From assembly GCA_019055375.1 (NCBI GenBank), contig JAHQIW010007006.1, forward strand, positions 299,085 to 363,084: a DNA stretch of 64,000 nt, written 5' to 3'. Shown one piece after another: positions 1 to 11,105 of the stretch (position 1 is the stretch's first letter; each line of letters begins with the position of its first letter). The translations under genes and the position numbers were made by a program. A model generated the notes under the pieces. That model was given only the letters and a program-made list of their open reading frames with translations. It did not search any database and was not told the DNA's origin. This stretch comes from Parelaphostrongylus tenuis. Taxonomy: Eukaryota > Nematoda > Chromadorea > Rhabditida > Metastrongylidae.

Positions 1-556
1 CAGGCTGAGCAATGATGCTAAAAGCTTTCAAGGGATCTTGACGTATACTGTTTATCATTCTCAACTGCGAACGTGTGATCGTTTCGATGGACGTCAAGAT
101 AGTGAACAAAACAGCTTAAACACTTCCATCAATACTAGGAATTGCGCTGGTGTACTTAGTAATCCAAGTGAGGATTGGAAGCAGAAAGTTCTCTAGTGAA
201 TGGAATGTCTATTAGCGGTCTCTTTATCCATTTCAAGTCGGAGCTGTATAGCAGCCCCACTATAGTACACATAAAAACAATCACTCTTTTGGAGGTAACT
301 CCGAATTCATCCACGCTCTTCAGAGTTATGTAATTGAAAGTAGCAAAATCGATATTTACGTCATAATTCGCATACCAGCAAAATGCATTCACTTATGAAT
401 CCACGAATACGATTGCAGGTTAACGAAGAGCAAAGGCCAATCCAACGCAAGAGAACCAGGAAGCTCATCATGTGAATCGACACGTGCCTCAAAGGAAATG
501 TTAGAATGTATTGAAAGTTCGCGCCGTTTTGGCATTCCAATATGATTTTTGCAATG
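1..556. other. No assignable gene
   Basis: One open frame on the minus strand (392-156) has no stop for about 78 codons and contains a hydrophobic stretch, but no splice sites or family signature tie it to a gene. Nothing else is recognised here. Confidence 0.3.
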
Positions 557-1046
557 AAATTGCATGATTTTGGTATCGTTTAAATGCGCATTTTATTTCG
601 ATCATTCTGATGTCTAGCTTGAATGTACTTACTTTCGAGATGGAGCTGCCTCGAGGACAAATTCGCTTGCTACTCATGCACGAATGACTCGTAGGAGGAA
701 ATGCTAGTGAAGCGGCGCGGAATATTAATAGAGCTCGGGGCGATGATACGGTAGCAGAAAGTACTATTGGGAAGTGGTTCGAGAACTTGAAAGCTGGAGC
801 GAGCAGTTTGGAGGATTAGTTGCGCTAGGGCCGTCCACAGGAAGTTGATTGTGAAGCTGCTCTTGCGATGGTCGACTGCAGCTTCACTAGCGCTTTCCCC
901 CTACGCGCCACTCGTTCATGAGCAGTAAGTTTGTTCCTAAGACAGCTCCAATATAGCAGGCATAGGCAAGTTGAATAACGCAATGTTCACAGCAAAATGG
1001 GCAGTTGATTAACACCATGATCATGCAAAATCATTGCAAATACCAT
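557..1046 (+). mobile_element. Mariner-derived foldback MITE, copy 1
   Basis: The element starts with a terminal repeat reading TGCATGATTTTGGTATCG near 560 and ends with its inverted counterpart near 1025-1046. From the ATG at 640 it encodes the N-terminal DNA-binding part of a mariner-type transposase (MELPRGQIRLLLMHE, then NASEAARNI and KWFENLKAG). The frame has a TGA after 15 codons and a TAG near 820. From about 880 to 1046 the sequence is an inverted copy of roughly the first 150 bases, so the element is a snap-back of the transposon's 5' end rather than a simple internal deletion. It has no catalytic domain and would need a transposase supplied in trans. Three related copies lie at 51.2, 56.5 and 57.0 kb. 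Confidence 0.7.
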
Positions 1047-2582
1047 GTTAGAAAACCAAAACCGCAAGAACTTTTACTATAAAATGGTCGGCTTTGTTCA
1101 GCAGGCAAGTAAATTAGCTGCTCACATAAGTACTGAATGTAACATCAGCGAATCTATTGCAACATAACGCTCGCTAACGTCATCGTCACTCGCGAAAAAA
1201 GCTTTGTATTTGAGTTTTTGTTCTCCGTCGTGACAATTTAAAATGTTCAATTTTTATTAGGGTGATAGCGCAGTGGTAGCGATGCCGATTATCACGAGCA
1301 TGAAAGTGGCTCAACTTCCACGCGTCCTGTCATTTCTCGGGAGTCAAGAAATTGATATAAGATTTGCATGTAAAAATTTGCTGTTTATTTCGAAGAAGTC
1401 GTAGCTCCACATTCTGAATGAAAGCTCTCTAGGCCGACTGTCTAAAGACTACAACGAGTGTCGACTCGACTACCATTCAGCGGCATTCACGAACGATATT
1501 CTCACGCATAGTCGAACCCACGCTCAAAAGGTTGGAAGACTTACGTGTATGATGGAGGCAAGGAAGCGATTTGAACGCGGAAAGTGCTAGAATCTGCACT
1601 ATAGATGTAAAAAACACGTGTAATGAAATTCTTTTGTACCCTGCGACACTACATATTGTACGAACTCCAAGCGTTCAGCTACTAGAGAGTTTTTAATAAT
1701 TTGAGTGCCTTGTCAAATTAGCACTTCCTTGTATCCTGGGAGAATCATACGGGGCCATTCTAAGATCCCTGCAGGGTGCCGTCAGTTTTGTGCATTTAAG
1801 ATGTTGGAATCGATAGCAGATAAGTCTGCTCTCAATTTCATGAGCTCGAAGAGATAGGGGACTTGAAACGGGGTTGAAGCAAGGCATACCGCTCGTTAAG
1901 CCACATGCGCTTCCCGCTCACCTTGAATCATATTATCAAGCTCGGAAATGACACTATAGCATCCATTTAGTTTTGTTTTTTTTTTCCTTGTAGCTCTGTA
2001 ATTGAACGATGATCTTTGAGTGTTCTCGATTTTCCATTATTTTTCGGACAGTTTATAAAATTCGCTTGAAAAATGTTTGACTGACATGTGCTAGAGCATC
2101 GTCATGCGTGTGTTCACTCCCTGAACCATTGCTCTCGCGGGTTCTTCACAGACCATCAACACTACGAACTCTAACATTTGCTTTAGATCGCTTGCGTCAA
2201 CACCGCGATAAGAAAGTGCATCTGGTATTATCACATTTAAAAACCAGATTGTAAGTGATCACCAGCTGTCTGACGAAAATTACGACGCTGCTCTTTTGGT
2301 GAATGAGAAGAAACCGGATCATCCGTAAATTTTCGGTGGCAGATACTTTTGCCAAGTTACTCAATATTAACATCAAATCTCAATACGAAATTTCGTAGTT
2401 TTGGGTGAATAAGTTTTTGTAGACATCTGTTACTCATTATTTTCGATTTCAGCTGTCCCATTATTTACTGAGTGGAGCAGAAAAGTTTCTTGCACATCTT
2501 GTTTTGATTCCCGATTTATATTATGCGTAAACAGTATTGATTACACACCATTACTCTCAAAAAAAATGTTTCCGTACATATA
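1047..2582. other. Intergenic DNA, no gene seen
   Basis: Apart from the tRNA-like fragment at 1258-1345, no exon with both splice sites or a recognisable protein family was found. A short T-rich run lies near 1974. Confidence 0.35.
1258..1345 (+). repeat. tRNA-like repeat fragment
   Basis: The string GTGATAGCGCAGTGGTAGCG resembles a tRNA A box, and GGCTCAACTTCCACGC about 45 bases downstream is a decayed B box. Similar heads occur in the SINE-like families elsewhere in the window. There is no complete acceptor stem, so it is not called as a tRNA gene. Confidence 0.5.
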
Positions 2583-2583
2583 C

Positions 2584-2617
<34 letters not shown>
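2583..2617. repeat. (TA)n microsatellite
   Basis: This is an uninterrupted TA dinucleotide run. A second, longer run lies at 2775-2819 and a third, interrupted one near 2890-2925. Open frames across these are artefacts (IYIYIY). Confidence 0.9.
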
Positions 2618-2621
<4 letters not shown>

Positions 2622-2655
2622 TCATATATAAGCAGCATACATATAAATGTTTATA

Positions 2656-2765
2656 CGCGAGTCGGTGGTGCAATGGTTTAGCACATGTTTCCAGAAAGAG
2701 TAAGATCTGGGTTTGAGTCGCGGCTTACGCAAGCGTTTTTGCACACCACTCTACATCATTGGGTT
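2656..2765 (+). repeat. tRNA-like SINE, family C
   Basis: The head reads GCGAGTCGGTGGTGCAATGG, an A-box-like stretch. It is followed by a B-box-like GGGTTTGAGTCGCGG and the shared tail GCGTTTTTGCACACCACTCT. The same unit occurs at 47,521 (plus), 49,508 (minus), and as an inverted pair at 30,968-31,150. It is probably Pol III-type and non-coding, and it lies between two TA microsatellites. Confidence 0.65.
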
Positions 2766-2773
2766 TATTAAGT

Positions 2774-2774
<1 letters not shown>

Positions 2775-2819
<45 letters not shown>
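2775..2819. repeat. (TA)n microsatellite
   Basis: A run of more than 20 TA units directly follows the family C repeat, which suggests a SINE tail expansion. Confidence 0.9.
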
Positions 2820-2890
2820 TTTTATGAATGTGATATATACATATGTATATGTTTGTGCATGTATATTATATATAAACTGCTTGCGTGTAA

Positions 2891-2925
<35 letters not shown>

Positions 2926-3875
2926 ACCTACTTACAAATGTATACGTGAACATATATATATAACTTATTTACACGACCCGTCATCAAATTTTTAATTGTG
3001 CGGGTCTCAGTACTTCTAGCATTTGAATCGTTTTTCGCCTCCTTGAATGACGTAGAATACTGGTGGAGCATGTCTCCTTGCAATCTCGAGGATTGCCTGC
3101 TTGTGGCGTCCCATTGAGCATTATTGCTGACTGTCGGAGAGTGTTGGGGTGTGCATCTCAGCTCCAGGCGCGCCGCGACCAGCATTACAACCACTCGGCA
3201 ACGACGATATACAAATATATACATATTTATATAAGCAGAAAACCTCGATGATTCAGTCCTATTTTTCAGCCGAAACGCCGCGCAAACAAAGCTTCATTGA
3301 AATTGAGTAATTTCTGTAATTGTCTTCAAGTGAGCAGTGCTCATTGAGCAGCTCCAGCATTCACGGAATTAGTGGAGATTCCACAGTACAAGGGTCCTCT
3401 GGCTGTTGTAAACAATCACACCCTTTCGGTCCGATCTCCCAGGGGAATAGCCGCGCAAGAATACGACTTATTTCGCGAATTAGATATCTAACAGATTTTT
3501 ACAGTCATTTGCGTGATTACTCATAATGTGGTTTAGTAAGTAGGAAACTCCAAAAAGTAAATTAAACAGAAAGCAGTAGGGAAAAGCTTACTAACTTTTC
3601 ATATAGTTTAAGACCTTTCCTTGGAACTAAAGCAGCCTATTTTTAGTGATAAATACGGTGGTCAGTGACTGTTCACCATGATTCGCTCTGAAAGGCAGAT
3701 ATCTATTTGATGTGAAATGTGACTTCCAAAATTTCTTATGAACTCAAAAAGTGCTTTTTTCCAAGCGATGACCAAGTTAGGAATCAAGAATAACAGATGT
3801 TACAATTACTGAAGCAAACCGAATGAGGTATAATTGTAGTGCAAGAGTACGTTAGGTATTTGAATTGGTAATGAG

Positions 3876-4112
3876 ATGTGTTTAGTACACTTTACTATCG
3901 TAAGATTATTTGTTGTTCGTTTTCACCTATCCTATACTTCCTACTCAATAGCAGATCCATCTTCTACTGGTTTCGGAAAGGCTGATATAAAATGTCATAA
4001 TTGTAACAACACTAATGTCAATGGATATTGTTTAAGTACTAACAACAATGGTAAGGAAGAGAAATTTTGTGTCTTGCATAGTATGGTCTTTTTTCATCAA
4101 AATTTGCACTAA
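3876..4112 (+). CDS. Possible exon of a small cysteine-containing secreted protein
   Basis: An open frame of 78 codons starts with a hydrophobic stretch (MCLVHFTIVRLFVVRF) and then carries DIKCHNCNNTNVNGYC and a later Cys. The C-x2-C pattern after a hydrophobic start recalls small secreted or Ly6-like proteins, but this is a resemblance only. A good donor-like GGTAAGG at about 4050 and a strong acceptor ATCATTTCAG at about 4185 are present, yet the phases give no convincing continuation. The family is not recognised. Confidence 0.22.
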   Translation: MCLVHFTIVRLFVVRFHLSYTSYSIADPSSTGFGKADIKCHNCNNTNVNGYCLSTNNNGKEEKFCVLHSMVFFHQNLH

Positions 4113-6104
4113 ATGAAGGTTTAAAGTGCGTGAAAGCCGATCGTGGTATTTTTGGCCTCTGTCCAAATTTCACTAATCATTTCAGCGCTCAGTGTGTCGC
4201 GTTTGTTTACGCTTTATTAACTTTGCATAGCCCGTGATTAGCATAATTTCTCAAAACTCCTAACTGGTTTTCTACTGCCGAAAGTAATGACATTTTTTTG
4301 CACTTAGTAGATGGGCCTGAATATTGGTATACCATTGTATCTGCGATGCATTAAAATTCCGACGGGCAAATTTTTCTACTTTACGGAAAAAATAGTACAC
4401 ATCTGTAGGAAAGTGATATCTCCACATCTAAATACGTCGATAAATCAGTAATTTAATGTGCATTAAACGACGTAAAACCGGTTCAATATGGTGAAGACGT
4501 TTTGTGAAAGAATAAAACGGCCTTTGTAGAGCGTTCACGCTACTAAATTTTTTGATTTTAAGACAGTAGTCATTTAGGAGGCATGATAAGATATGATTTT
4601 AAGACAATGAATGATTTCTATCTTGTCACTGCTCAGTCTATAACACCTTAAAACTCTCCGGGGTGGTCAATCCCTGAAGGATGTGCCATTCATTTGATTT
4701 CTTTGACTGTCGTTAGAGGTAAATAAGTGCTTATCCGGCCTACACAACAACTTATTGGAGATTTACCAGTGAAGCCAGTGTTGTTATCCTCCCATGCAAC
4801 TGTGGGAGCAATGTTGACCCCGAAGGAGATGGAAAGCTGGAGTAACCGCCAAGTGTGCAATCGAGCCAACGACCTTATGTGTATTGCACGATAGCTCTAC
4901 GCACTGCATTAAACTCTATATTCAGCTTATGTCTTCGAGAAATGCTATATCCGCGCAACAATAGAAAGACGACATTAGAAGGGTCAAAACGGCGAAAAAC
5001 GCAAATTTAACGAAAATGCAGCCCATTCTTCCAGGAATCGAGCCGGTGATTAAGGGCTTGACTAATGGTGCATTGCTAGAGATAATGCTGCTTCTAGCAG
5101 CTCAACGTTTTCAGTCTCGATGGGCTTGTAATCCTTTTGTTTACGTGCACAAGCGCAGGATACTGTGGTGCTTCAACAAAACTCTCACTGAACCTACAAC
5201 AAACAATTGCCTAGCAGTGGCTGCTTGTATCGAACAATGCCGTTTTTTCGTTTCACGTCCTCTGCTTTTTTCTGCTTCAAAGGTCTTTTTAGATCCGCTA
5301 AACCATATAGTGTAAGAGATAGTTATGGATTATCCATCATCGTTAGCAAACTAGTCATATTGATATAATTTAGTAACCGGCTTGAAATGAGGAGAAATTT
5401 GTGAAGTTACCTCATGCATTGTCTCAAATTCACGAAGAGCGTACTCTAAAGATATCGTTACAAATTAGTGTCTTAGTTTTTCAGCGTTATTTTTATACTG
5501 TCTTCACGTTGTTAATACCGATTCAGAATAGCTAAACCGATCGTCACTTTTGTACCTATTGAAAAAATCAAAAGGGTGATTACTGCGTCAGGATTGGTGG
5601 ACATCTGAAGGTGAACTTACTTGATTTTTCGAGGGCAAATCTTGAACGTTCAAGCGATAAGGTTTTATAAAAAGCCCGAATTCGAGATTTGTTCATGAGG
5701 ATGTTTATTACGGAAGTCAGATAAAGAAGTTGATCATCTTCTCGTTAAGGACCATTTCTATTACCAAACATTTTTATATTAGCAAGTGTAGTCCCCAATG
5801 CTCTAAATAGCATCAGAGTTTATGCAGCGTCAACTTTACAAAATTGAGAGAGCTCGGGTCGACCTCACAAAACGTTGATGTTGACACAAGCACCTGTGGC
5901 GATCAACGATCTACTGCATTGTTGAAATTAAGTTTTCCTATCAACGCCTTCCACCCACAAACCACTTAGCGTCTCATTTAGGTCGACTACAGAAGCATTA
6001 CCAATGCGTAAAATTTTATTGAGTAACATGCCACACCATATGAATTTCACAAGAATTCTTTATATTACCGCTTTCATAGCAGTTTGATGATGATAAAGTT
6101 ATGT
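4113..6104. other. Non-coding stretch, nothing assignable
   Basis: A 99-codon plus-strand open frame (5016-5315) has no domain signature and no flanking splice sites that I trust. No repeat of the families described elsewhere was recognised. Confidence 0.3.
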
Positions 6105-6185
6105 ATCCAAGAACGCTGAATGATATGTAAAACTCGGAACTTCAGACGAGAGTCGAACTCGCGGATTTGAGATCAAAGAGGAGTA
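6105..6185 (-). repeat. tRNA-like repeat fragment, minus strand
   Basis: On the plus strand it reads GACGAGAGTCGAACTCGCGG, the complement of a tRNA B box and T arm. It is followed by a degenerate A-box side. This is a decayed copy of SINE-like family A, whose best copies are at 33,983-34,643. Confidence 0.45.
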
Positions 6186-7353
6186 AAAGACCTTTAGTTG
6201 TGTTGAAAATAACTCAGAAAGCTATGTAATGAAGAATGTTCGTACCCCGCATAGCACAATTTTTACATTGAAATAAGGAGTTGACTAGGTAGTAAATCAT
6301 TTGAAGCAAAAAACAAGAATCCTATTTTTTCTTCTTATTTCTGTTTTTCACTTTGCATTAATTCATGGTAGGAGTATTAAGAGTGGGTAACAAAATAAAA
6401 ACATCGATGATTATACTTAGAGTTGAATGAGCCGAATTGTCCATAGCTTTGTGAAATAAATGCCTAAAGTGATTCGTTTATGATTTACTGATTTCTTTTT
6501 TGGTGATGAGACGATGTCGATGATTCGAATTAAACATGTTTTGCAATTGGATAGCGTTTATGCCGGAACAAGTTTCGACTGGAGTAATTTATTTCGTCGT
6601 GGTCTTACTCAGATTTGATTAATATGCAATGATTTTTTCATTTGTACAAAACTACACGCCTTATGAATGCCTTCAAAAACTGTCTGTGCTTCACGATATA
6701 AGAGACAATCGCGTAGTGGAATTTTCTTGTGAATAACACAGCCATCTTCCTTGAAAACTTCTAGCTGATGAGATATGTATGTTTACACATCAAACATGTT
6801 TCAAGAAGCAAATGCTCCGTATATGAAATTCTCTCTTGTTAGCTGTGAATCTTGATGAATACTTCACGACGTGCTTAGAAAATTAATGCAATATATAACG
6901 GAGCTTGAATAAATCCAGAAATATAGCCGATCATGTCCTTTGGAAAGATAAGCTTGATTGATTCAAGTGTAAAATTTTCGATCTACACAGTGATTGATCT
7001 GGAAAGGAAGCCACTGCTTTGAAATTACGTCACTGTAAGTAACACCACTTAACGAACAATGATGAATTTCTGACTGAAAGAACGGAAGGCAGTTGTGTAA
7101 ACAAGCAACAGAATATATCGGACATATTCATCGTAAGAAAATTATTCCCAAGAAGCTTATGAAAGTATTCTGGAAGCAGTGTACACTTTATTGATACTCT
7201 GAAAGACGTCATACCGTAAAAAGTAGCTGTTTTAATTGGCAGCTGTTGAGCACAACGTTAGATTTACAAGATATAAAATTGTTTTCTAAGAAGTCGAACG
7301 TGCAGATTTGAAGAAATGAGATGTCAGCGATTTATTCCTTGTCTTTCCTACAG

Positions 7354-7639
7354 AGACAACCATTCATTTGTCAAAAATACAATGTCGAAACGAAACAGCA
7401 TTCTGTTGGACATTGTTCATCCCGTTCTTACTGATGAAAGGACACATTATACATCGACTATTCCTTCATTGTGCGGAGAAAGAAGAGACATGAAAATGTG
7501 CTTTTCATTGAACGGAATTATGCACATAAACAAGCCACCATTAAGAAGAGCTAGATCATTAGAAATTATGAATTTTCAGTATTTATCATTTTCAGTAGAC
7601 AATGTTTACTCTATGATGACTGCTTCCTCTACAGTATAG
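7354..7639 (+). CDS. Candidate terminal coding exon, unknown gene
   Basis: A textbook nematode acceptor (TTGTCTTTCCTACAG, ending at 7353) opens a 94-codon frame that ends at TAG 7637-7639. The encoded tail is basic and Ser/Thr-rich, with KPPLRRARSLEIMNF followed by a C-terminus ending in ASSTV. The last residues S-T-V fit a class I PDZ ligand, as seen on the cytoplasmic tails of receptors and channels. No upstream exon was found with confidence. The frame could also be chance, since the region is AT-rich; the strong acceptor and lack of stops favour a real exon. Confidence 0.35.
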
Positions 7640-8450
7640 CTATTTATTAGTCTCGAGGTTGATAAAATACACATAGGTCACATGACTTGCTAACGTATAA
7701 AAGAAAGTCTTTAGTCAGTAATCCCAGGTATATCAACGATAAGAAAGGCCGTAAATTGCTTCACTTTTGATCTCACATTCTGAACTTGATTTTAGAGGAT
7801 CGAATCTGACAATCCTTCATTTTCATATTGTTATAGTTAATCTTGCTTTATTTCTGCTCTTATGCCATGACAATAGTCATTGAGATTCAGAAGTCATTGA
7901 TTTATAAAGACAATAAAACTGTGACAATGTTTAGAATTTATCACCTAAGAGTCTTAGGAATCTCGATAATGTTGTATGAGTCAATATTTAATTAATCATT
8001 CATTGTTTATATGCTTGTTTTCTGTTGACGTCAGTTGCTTAACGAATATGATAAGGTGTTGTTTTCACATCTTTAAATGTTTTGCTTGCCTAATCGTACG
8101 GTCATTCCTGTGAATTTCGATTCATCCCATCTCCACATCACTCGTATACGCTCGCCAACATTTCCATTTTGTGTTCGAGGCTTTGAAGTTGTTACATATC
8201 AAAACATTGTATCTCGGCGATGATGCTCGGCGAAAGCACGACATTTTCGTGTCATTCACAACGATTTGATTGACTATAAATACTCAACAACGCCAAGATT
8301 GATAAAGCAGGCAGACAGCAGAAAAGTGCAATGTGTAATGTTGAACTAGTTACGCCGAGTAACGCCAAGTTGCATTCGTCTACACGTCGTAACACCGTCA
8401 CAATGCAGTTTAACACACAGAATACTCGAGAATACTAGAAATTACACGCA
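7640..8450. other. Intergenic DNA
   Basis: No coding exon or known repeat was recognised between the candidate exon and the microsatellite cluster. Confidence 0.3.
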
Positions 8451-8451
8451 C

Positions 8452-8640
8452 ATATACACACATATATACGTACATACATACTACATACATGCGTACATAC
8501 ATACACACATACATGCATGCATGCATACATACATACAAGCATACATACACAGATACAAACATACATGAATACATGAATACATACATGCACACATACATAC
8601 ATACATATCTACATACACGTATACATACAAAGTCAGATAC
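8452..8640. repeat. Interrupted (CATA)n/(CATG)n microsatellite
   Basis: The block is a degenerate tetranucleotide array of CATA, CATG and CACA units. Long open frames on both strands (up to 144 codons) cross it and are artefacts of the repeat, shown by alternating Tyr/Met/Cys/Val or Thr/His residues. Confidence 0.85.
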
Positions 8641-8917
8641 TCCTTCGGAAACATCCACATGCACACGTATATATGTATTTGTCTGCACTTTGTAGCTGTG
8701 TATGCATGTAAGCGCACACACAACAACACATCGTGCAACAATCTACGGTCAGAATGATGAAATCGGAAATGCTGGCAGTTGACACGACGATCGTTGAATT
8801 CGTTCGGAGATTTCATAATCGCAGTCATCTGTGCCTGCTTCCTCTCATCGGAGCACAATCTCCCGTTTTTAGCGTTTAAATGTGTGCAGCTGCTGAATAG
8901 TCGTCTTGCAAACATAG

Positions 8918-9020
8918 TTGTATGTGTGTATGTGTGTGTGTGTATATGCGTATGTGCGTATGTGTGTGTATGTGCGTGTGTGTGCGTGCATGTATGTGTG
9001 TCGGTGTGTACGCATGTATA
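8918..9020. repeat. (TGTG/TATG)n microsatellite
   Basis: This is a TG-rich array with TATG and CGTG interruptions. It lies about 280 bases from the CATA array, so the two form one low-complexity cluster. Confidence 0.85.
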
Positions 9021-9428
9021 CCTGTGGAGATGTGTAAACTATGATTAATGAGTACTGGCCTTCTATACGAACTCTATCCTCCAATAACATTCATTCACAT
9101 TTCGCTGAAACTTCCTCTTTTTTTTCAACGTTTTAATAGTGCCGAAAAAAATCTGTGACTTGCATTCGAGCAAACGAAATGATGCAATGATTATGAAAGG
9201 CCGACTTTGGAGTTCGTTAACTAGTTTTGCTGGTAATAATTGAGTAAAATCAAAAAAAGTTAATGGAGAGCTCGTCATTTGTTTCTTTATTATAAGTGTT
9301 TTCGTAGTTCTTAAAATGCCAATATGCTAAGGTAATCCATAACGATGCCCTTCTAGGCTTGACATTTCCTTGCTTCTATAGAATAATTGATAATATTTGT
9401 CCTTCGTAGATTGAATTGGTTGTCATCA

Positions 9429-9690
9429 CTAATCCACTGGTATTCGATTAATAACGATGCCGTTCTGAGCTTGACAATTTCTACAACTAAATCGCATTTG
9501 GATTGTTGTCACGGATTTTATTGTCTCTTGAATCTCCAGAAGGAAAATAACATGACTTGTTGTGCGGATAATCAAAGCTGAAAGTCTACCAATGCCACTA
9601 ATCCTTGCTGTAATGGAAGAAATTCGGTCGCCTAAGTCCGCCACTCGTCTATTTAAGTCACAAAGGCCGTCACATTCCGGTCCTAATGAC
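9429..9690 (-). CDS. Candidate terminal exon with short coiled coil, minus strand
   Basis: Reading the minus strand, the acceptor GCGTTTTCAG (9700-9691) opens an 86-codon frame that ends at TAG (9431-9429). The first part reads GPECDGLCDL and then LNRRVADLGDRISSITARI. That segment has hydrophobic residues in heptad spacing and follows two cysteines, like a short trimerising coiled coil. A plausible donor inside the frame (ATTGGTAGAC) could end the exon earlier. Another minus-strand frame with a good acceptor lies upstream at 9921-9865, but its phase does not join. The family is not identified. Confidence 0.33.
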
Positions 9691-10315
9691 CTGAAAACGC
9701 TTTGTTCGCCTTTAACTACTATAGAAGAATCTTTCGTATTATACTAGTTAAATCAAGAGGTGTTCAGATTTGTCTAAAGGTCTTTCTTTATGTTCATCTC
9801 GTTTTGGAGAACTTTCAACGTCTATAATAAAAAATTTCACATGAATCTGTTGATATGGGCTCACAGAGATGTTCTCCGAGATCTGTTCAACACTGCTGAC
9901 ATCGACAGTAACCGAAACGAGCTGCCAGTGAAAGAAATACCGTTTCACTGATAAGAACAGACAGGAGGTTGGGCTAACAGCGCTCAATCTACTACCCGAT
10001 AGAGAAAGCGATCAGTCTGATGACAGTTCGTAACGTCGCCTAGCGGTCTGCCTAGCAACGTCGCTGACAGTGTACTTCTGAATTGACAGTAGCGTAGATA
10101 TCTAGAACGAGCACAGATGTTGTCAAATCAAGAGCTCTGTGACTGGACATTTTGAATCTGATTATTGATTTCTTAATCGAATTAAACCTTCTTAACGAGT
10201 TTTTACCCACTGATTATGATCTCTGAATAATCTGTTCATTCAGCTCTTCTTTCTTCTTTGTACCTGGTTTTTATTGTGCTCAAGAAAGGACACCTTTCTG
10301 CTTTTTGTAGATCAT

Positions 10316-11105
10316 CTAGTAATGTTTTTCCGGCACTGTTCTAATATGGCGGCGCCACATGAGGCCATCGGTGAAAACGTATTTTTTGCTTTTGCAGAAC
10401 GTTCCTGTGGTTTATCGATAGCTCAAATCAAGTGAATTTCAAAGGCATATTCAATTTCTCAAATAGCTTAATTTTAGCGCCGTACCAGTCAAAATAAAAT
10501 TTTTGTAATAAACTTCTAATCATTAGATAGAGGAAGTTTTTCCGATTATAAAGGTGTATTTGGCTTTCGGTGAGCACTTCCTTAAGCCTTGTAACGATCA
10601 AAGAATATTGGGTTTCACTCTCAGTGAGTCGGCTAGGGTGTGTGTACAGCTGTATAACCAAAGATCAAACACATTTTCTAATTGCTCTATCTAATGGTTA
10701 AAATTTTGTTACAAAAAAACTCTTATCAGGCGGGAAATCTTCAAGTGAAACGAAACTCATTTTGACTGGTACGGCGTTAAAAAGAAGCAATATGAGAAAT
10801 AAAATACACCTTTGAAATTCACTTGGCTTAAGCTATTTGATAATCATACATTCGTCAGATAACAGCAATGAATACGCTTTTATCGAAGGTTTCAATTGGC
10901 GCCGCCATCATAGAACAGTAGCACTTTTATCATCTTATTTTGACTTGTACGGCGCTAAAAAGAAGCTATTTGAGAAATTAAACATGCCATTGAAATACAT
11001 TTTATTCGAGCTATCGATAAACTACAGAAACGTTTTGCAGAAGCAAAAAATATGTCTTTACTGAAGGCCTCAAGTGGCGCGGCCATTTCAGAATAGTACC
11101 TTTTT
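10316..11105. repeat. Nested foldback element
   Basis: The left arm (about 10,320-10,500) contains GCGCCGTACCAGTCAAAATA. Its reverse complement recurs twice to the right, as direct tandem arms at about 10,750-10,920 and 10,935-11,100, each carrying a version of TTTTGACTTGTACGGCGCTA. The outer ends are GC-rich and palindromic (ATGGCGGCGCCACATGAGGC on the left, GGCCTCAAGTGGCGCGGCCA on the right). An inner inverted pair around 10,520 and 10,690 (CTATCTAATGGTTA against TAATCATTAGATAG) shows that the palindrome continues inwards. No transposase is encoded. It is probably a non-autonomous DNA transposon with one arm duplicated. Confidence 0.6.

Noticed and set aside
8410..9090. Overlapping long open frames of 70-144 codons on both strands
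   Set aside because: They run through CATA/TGTG microsatellites and encode only alternating simple residues.
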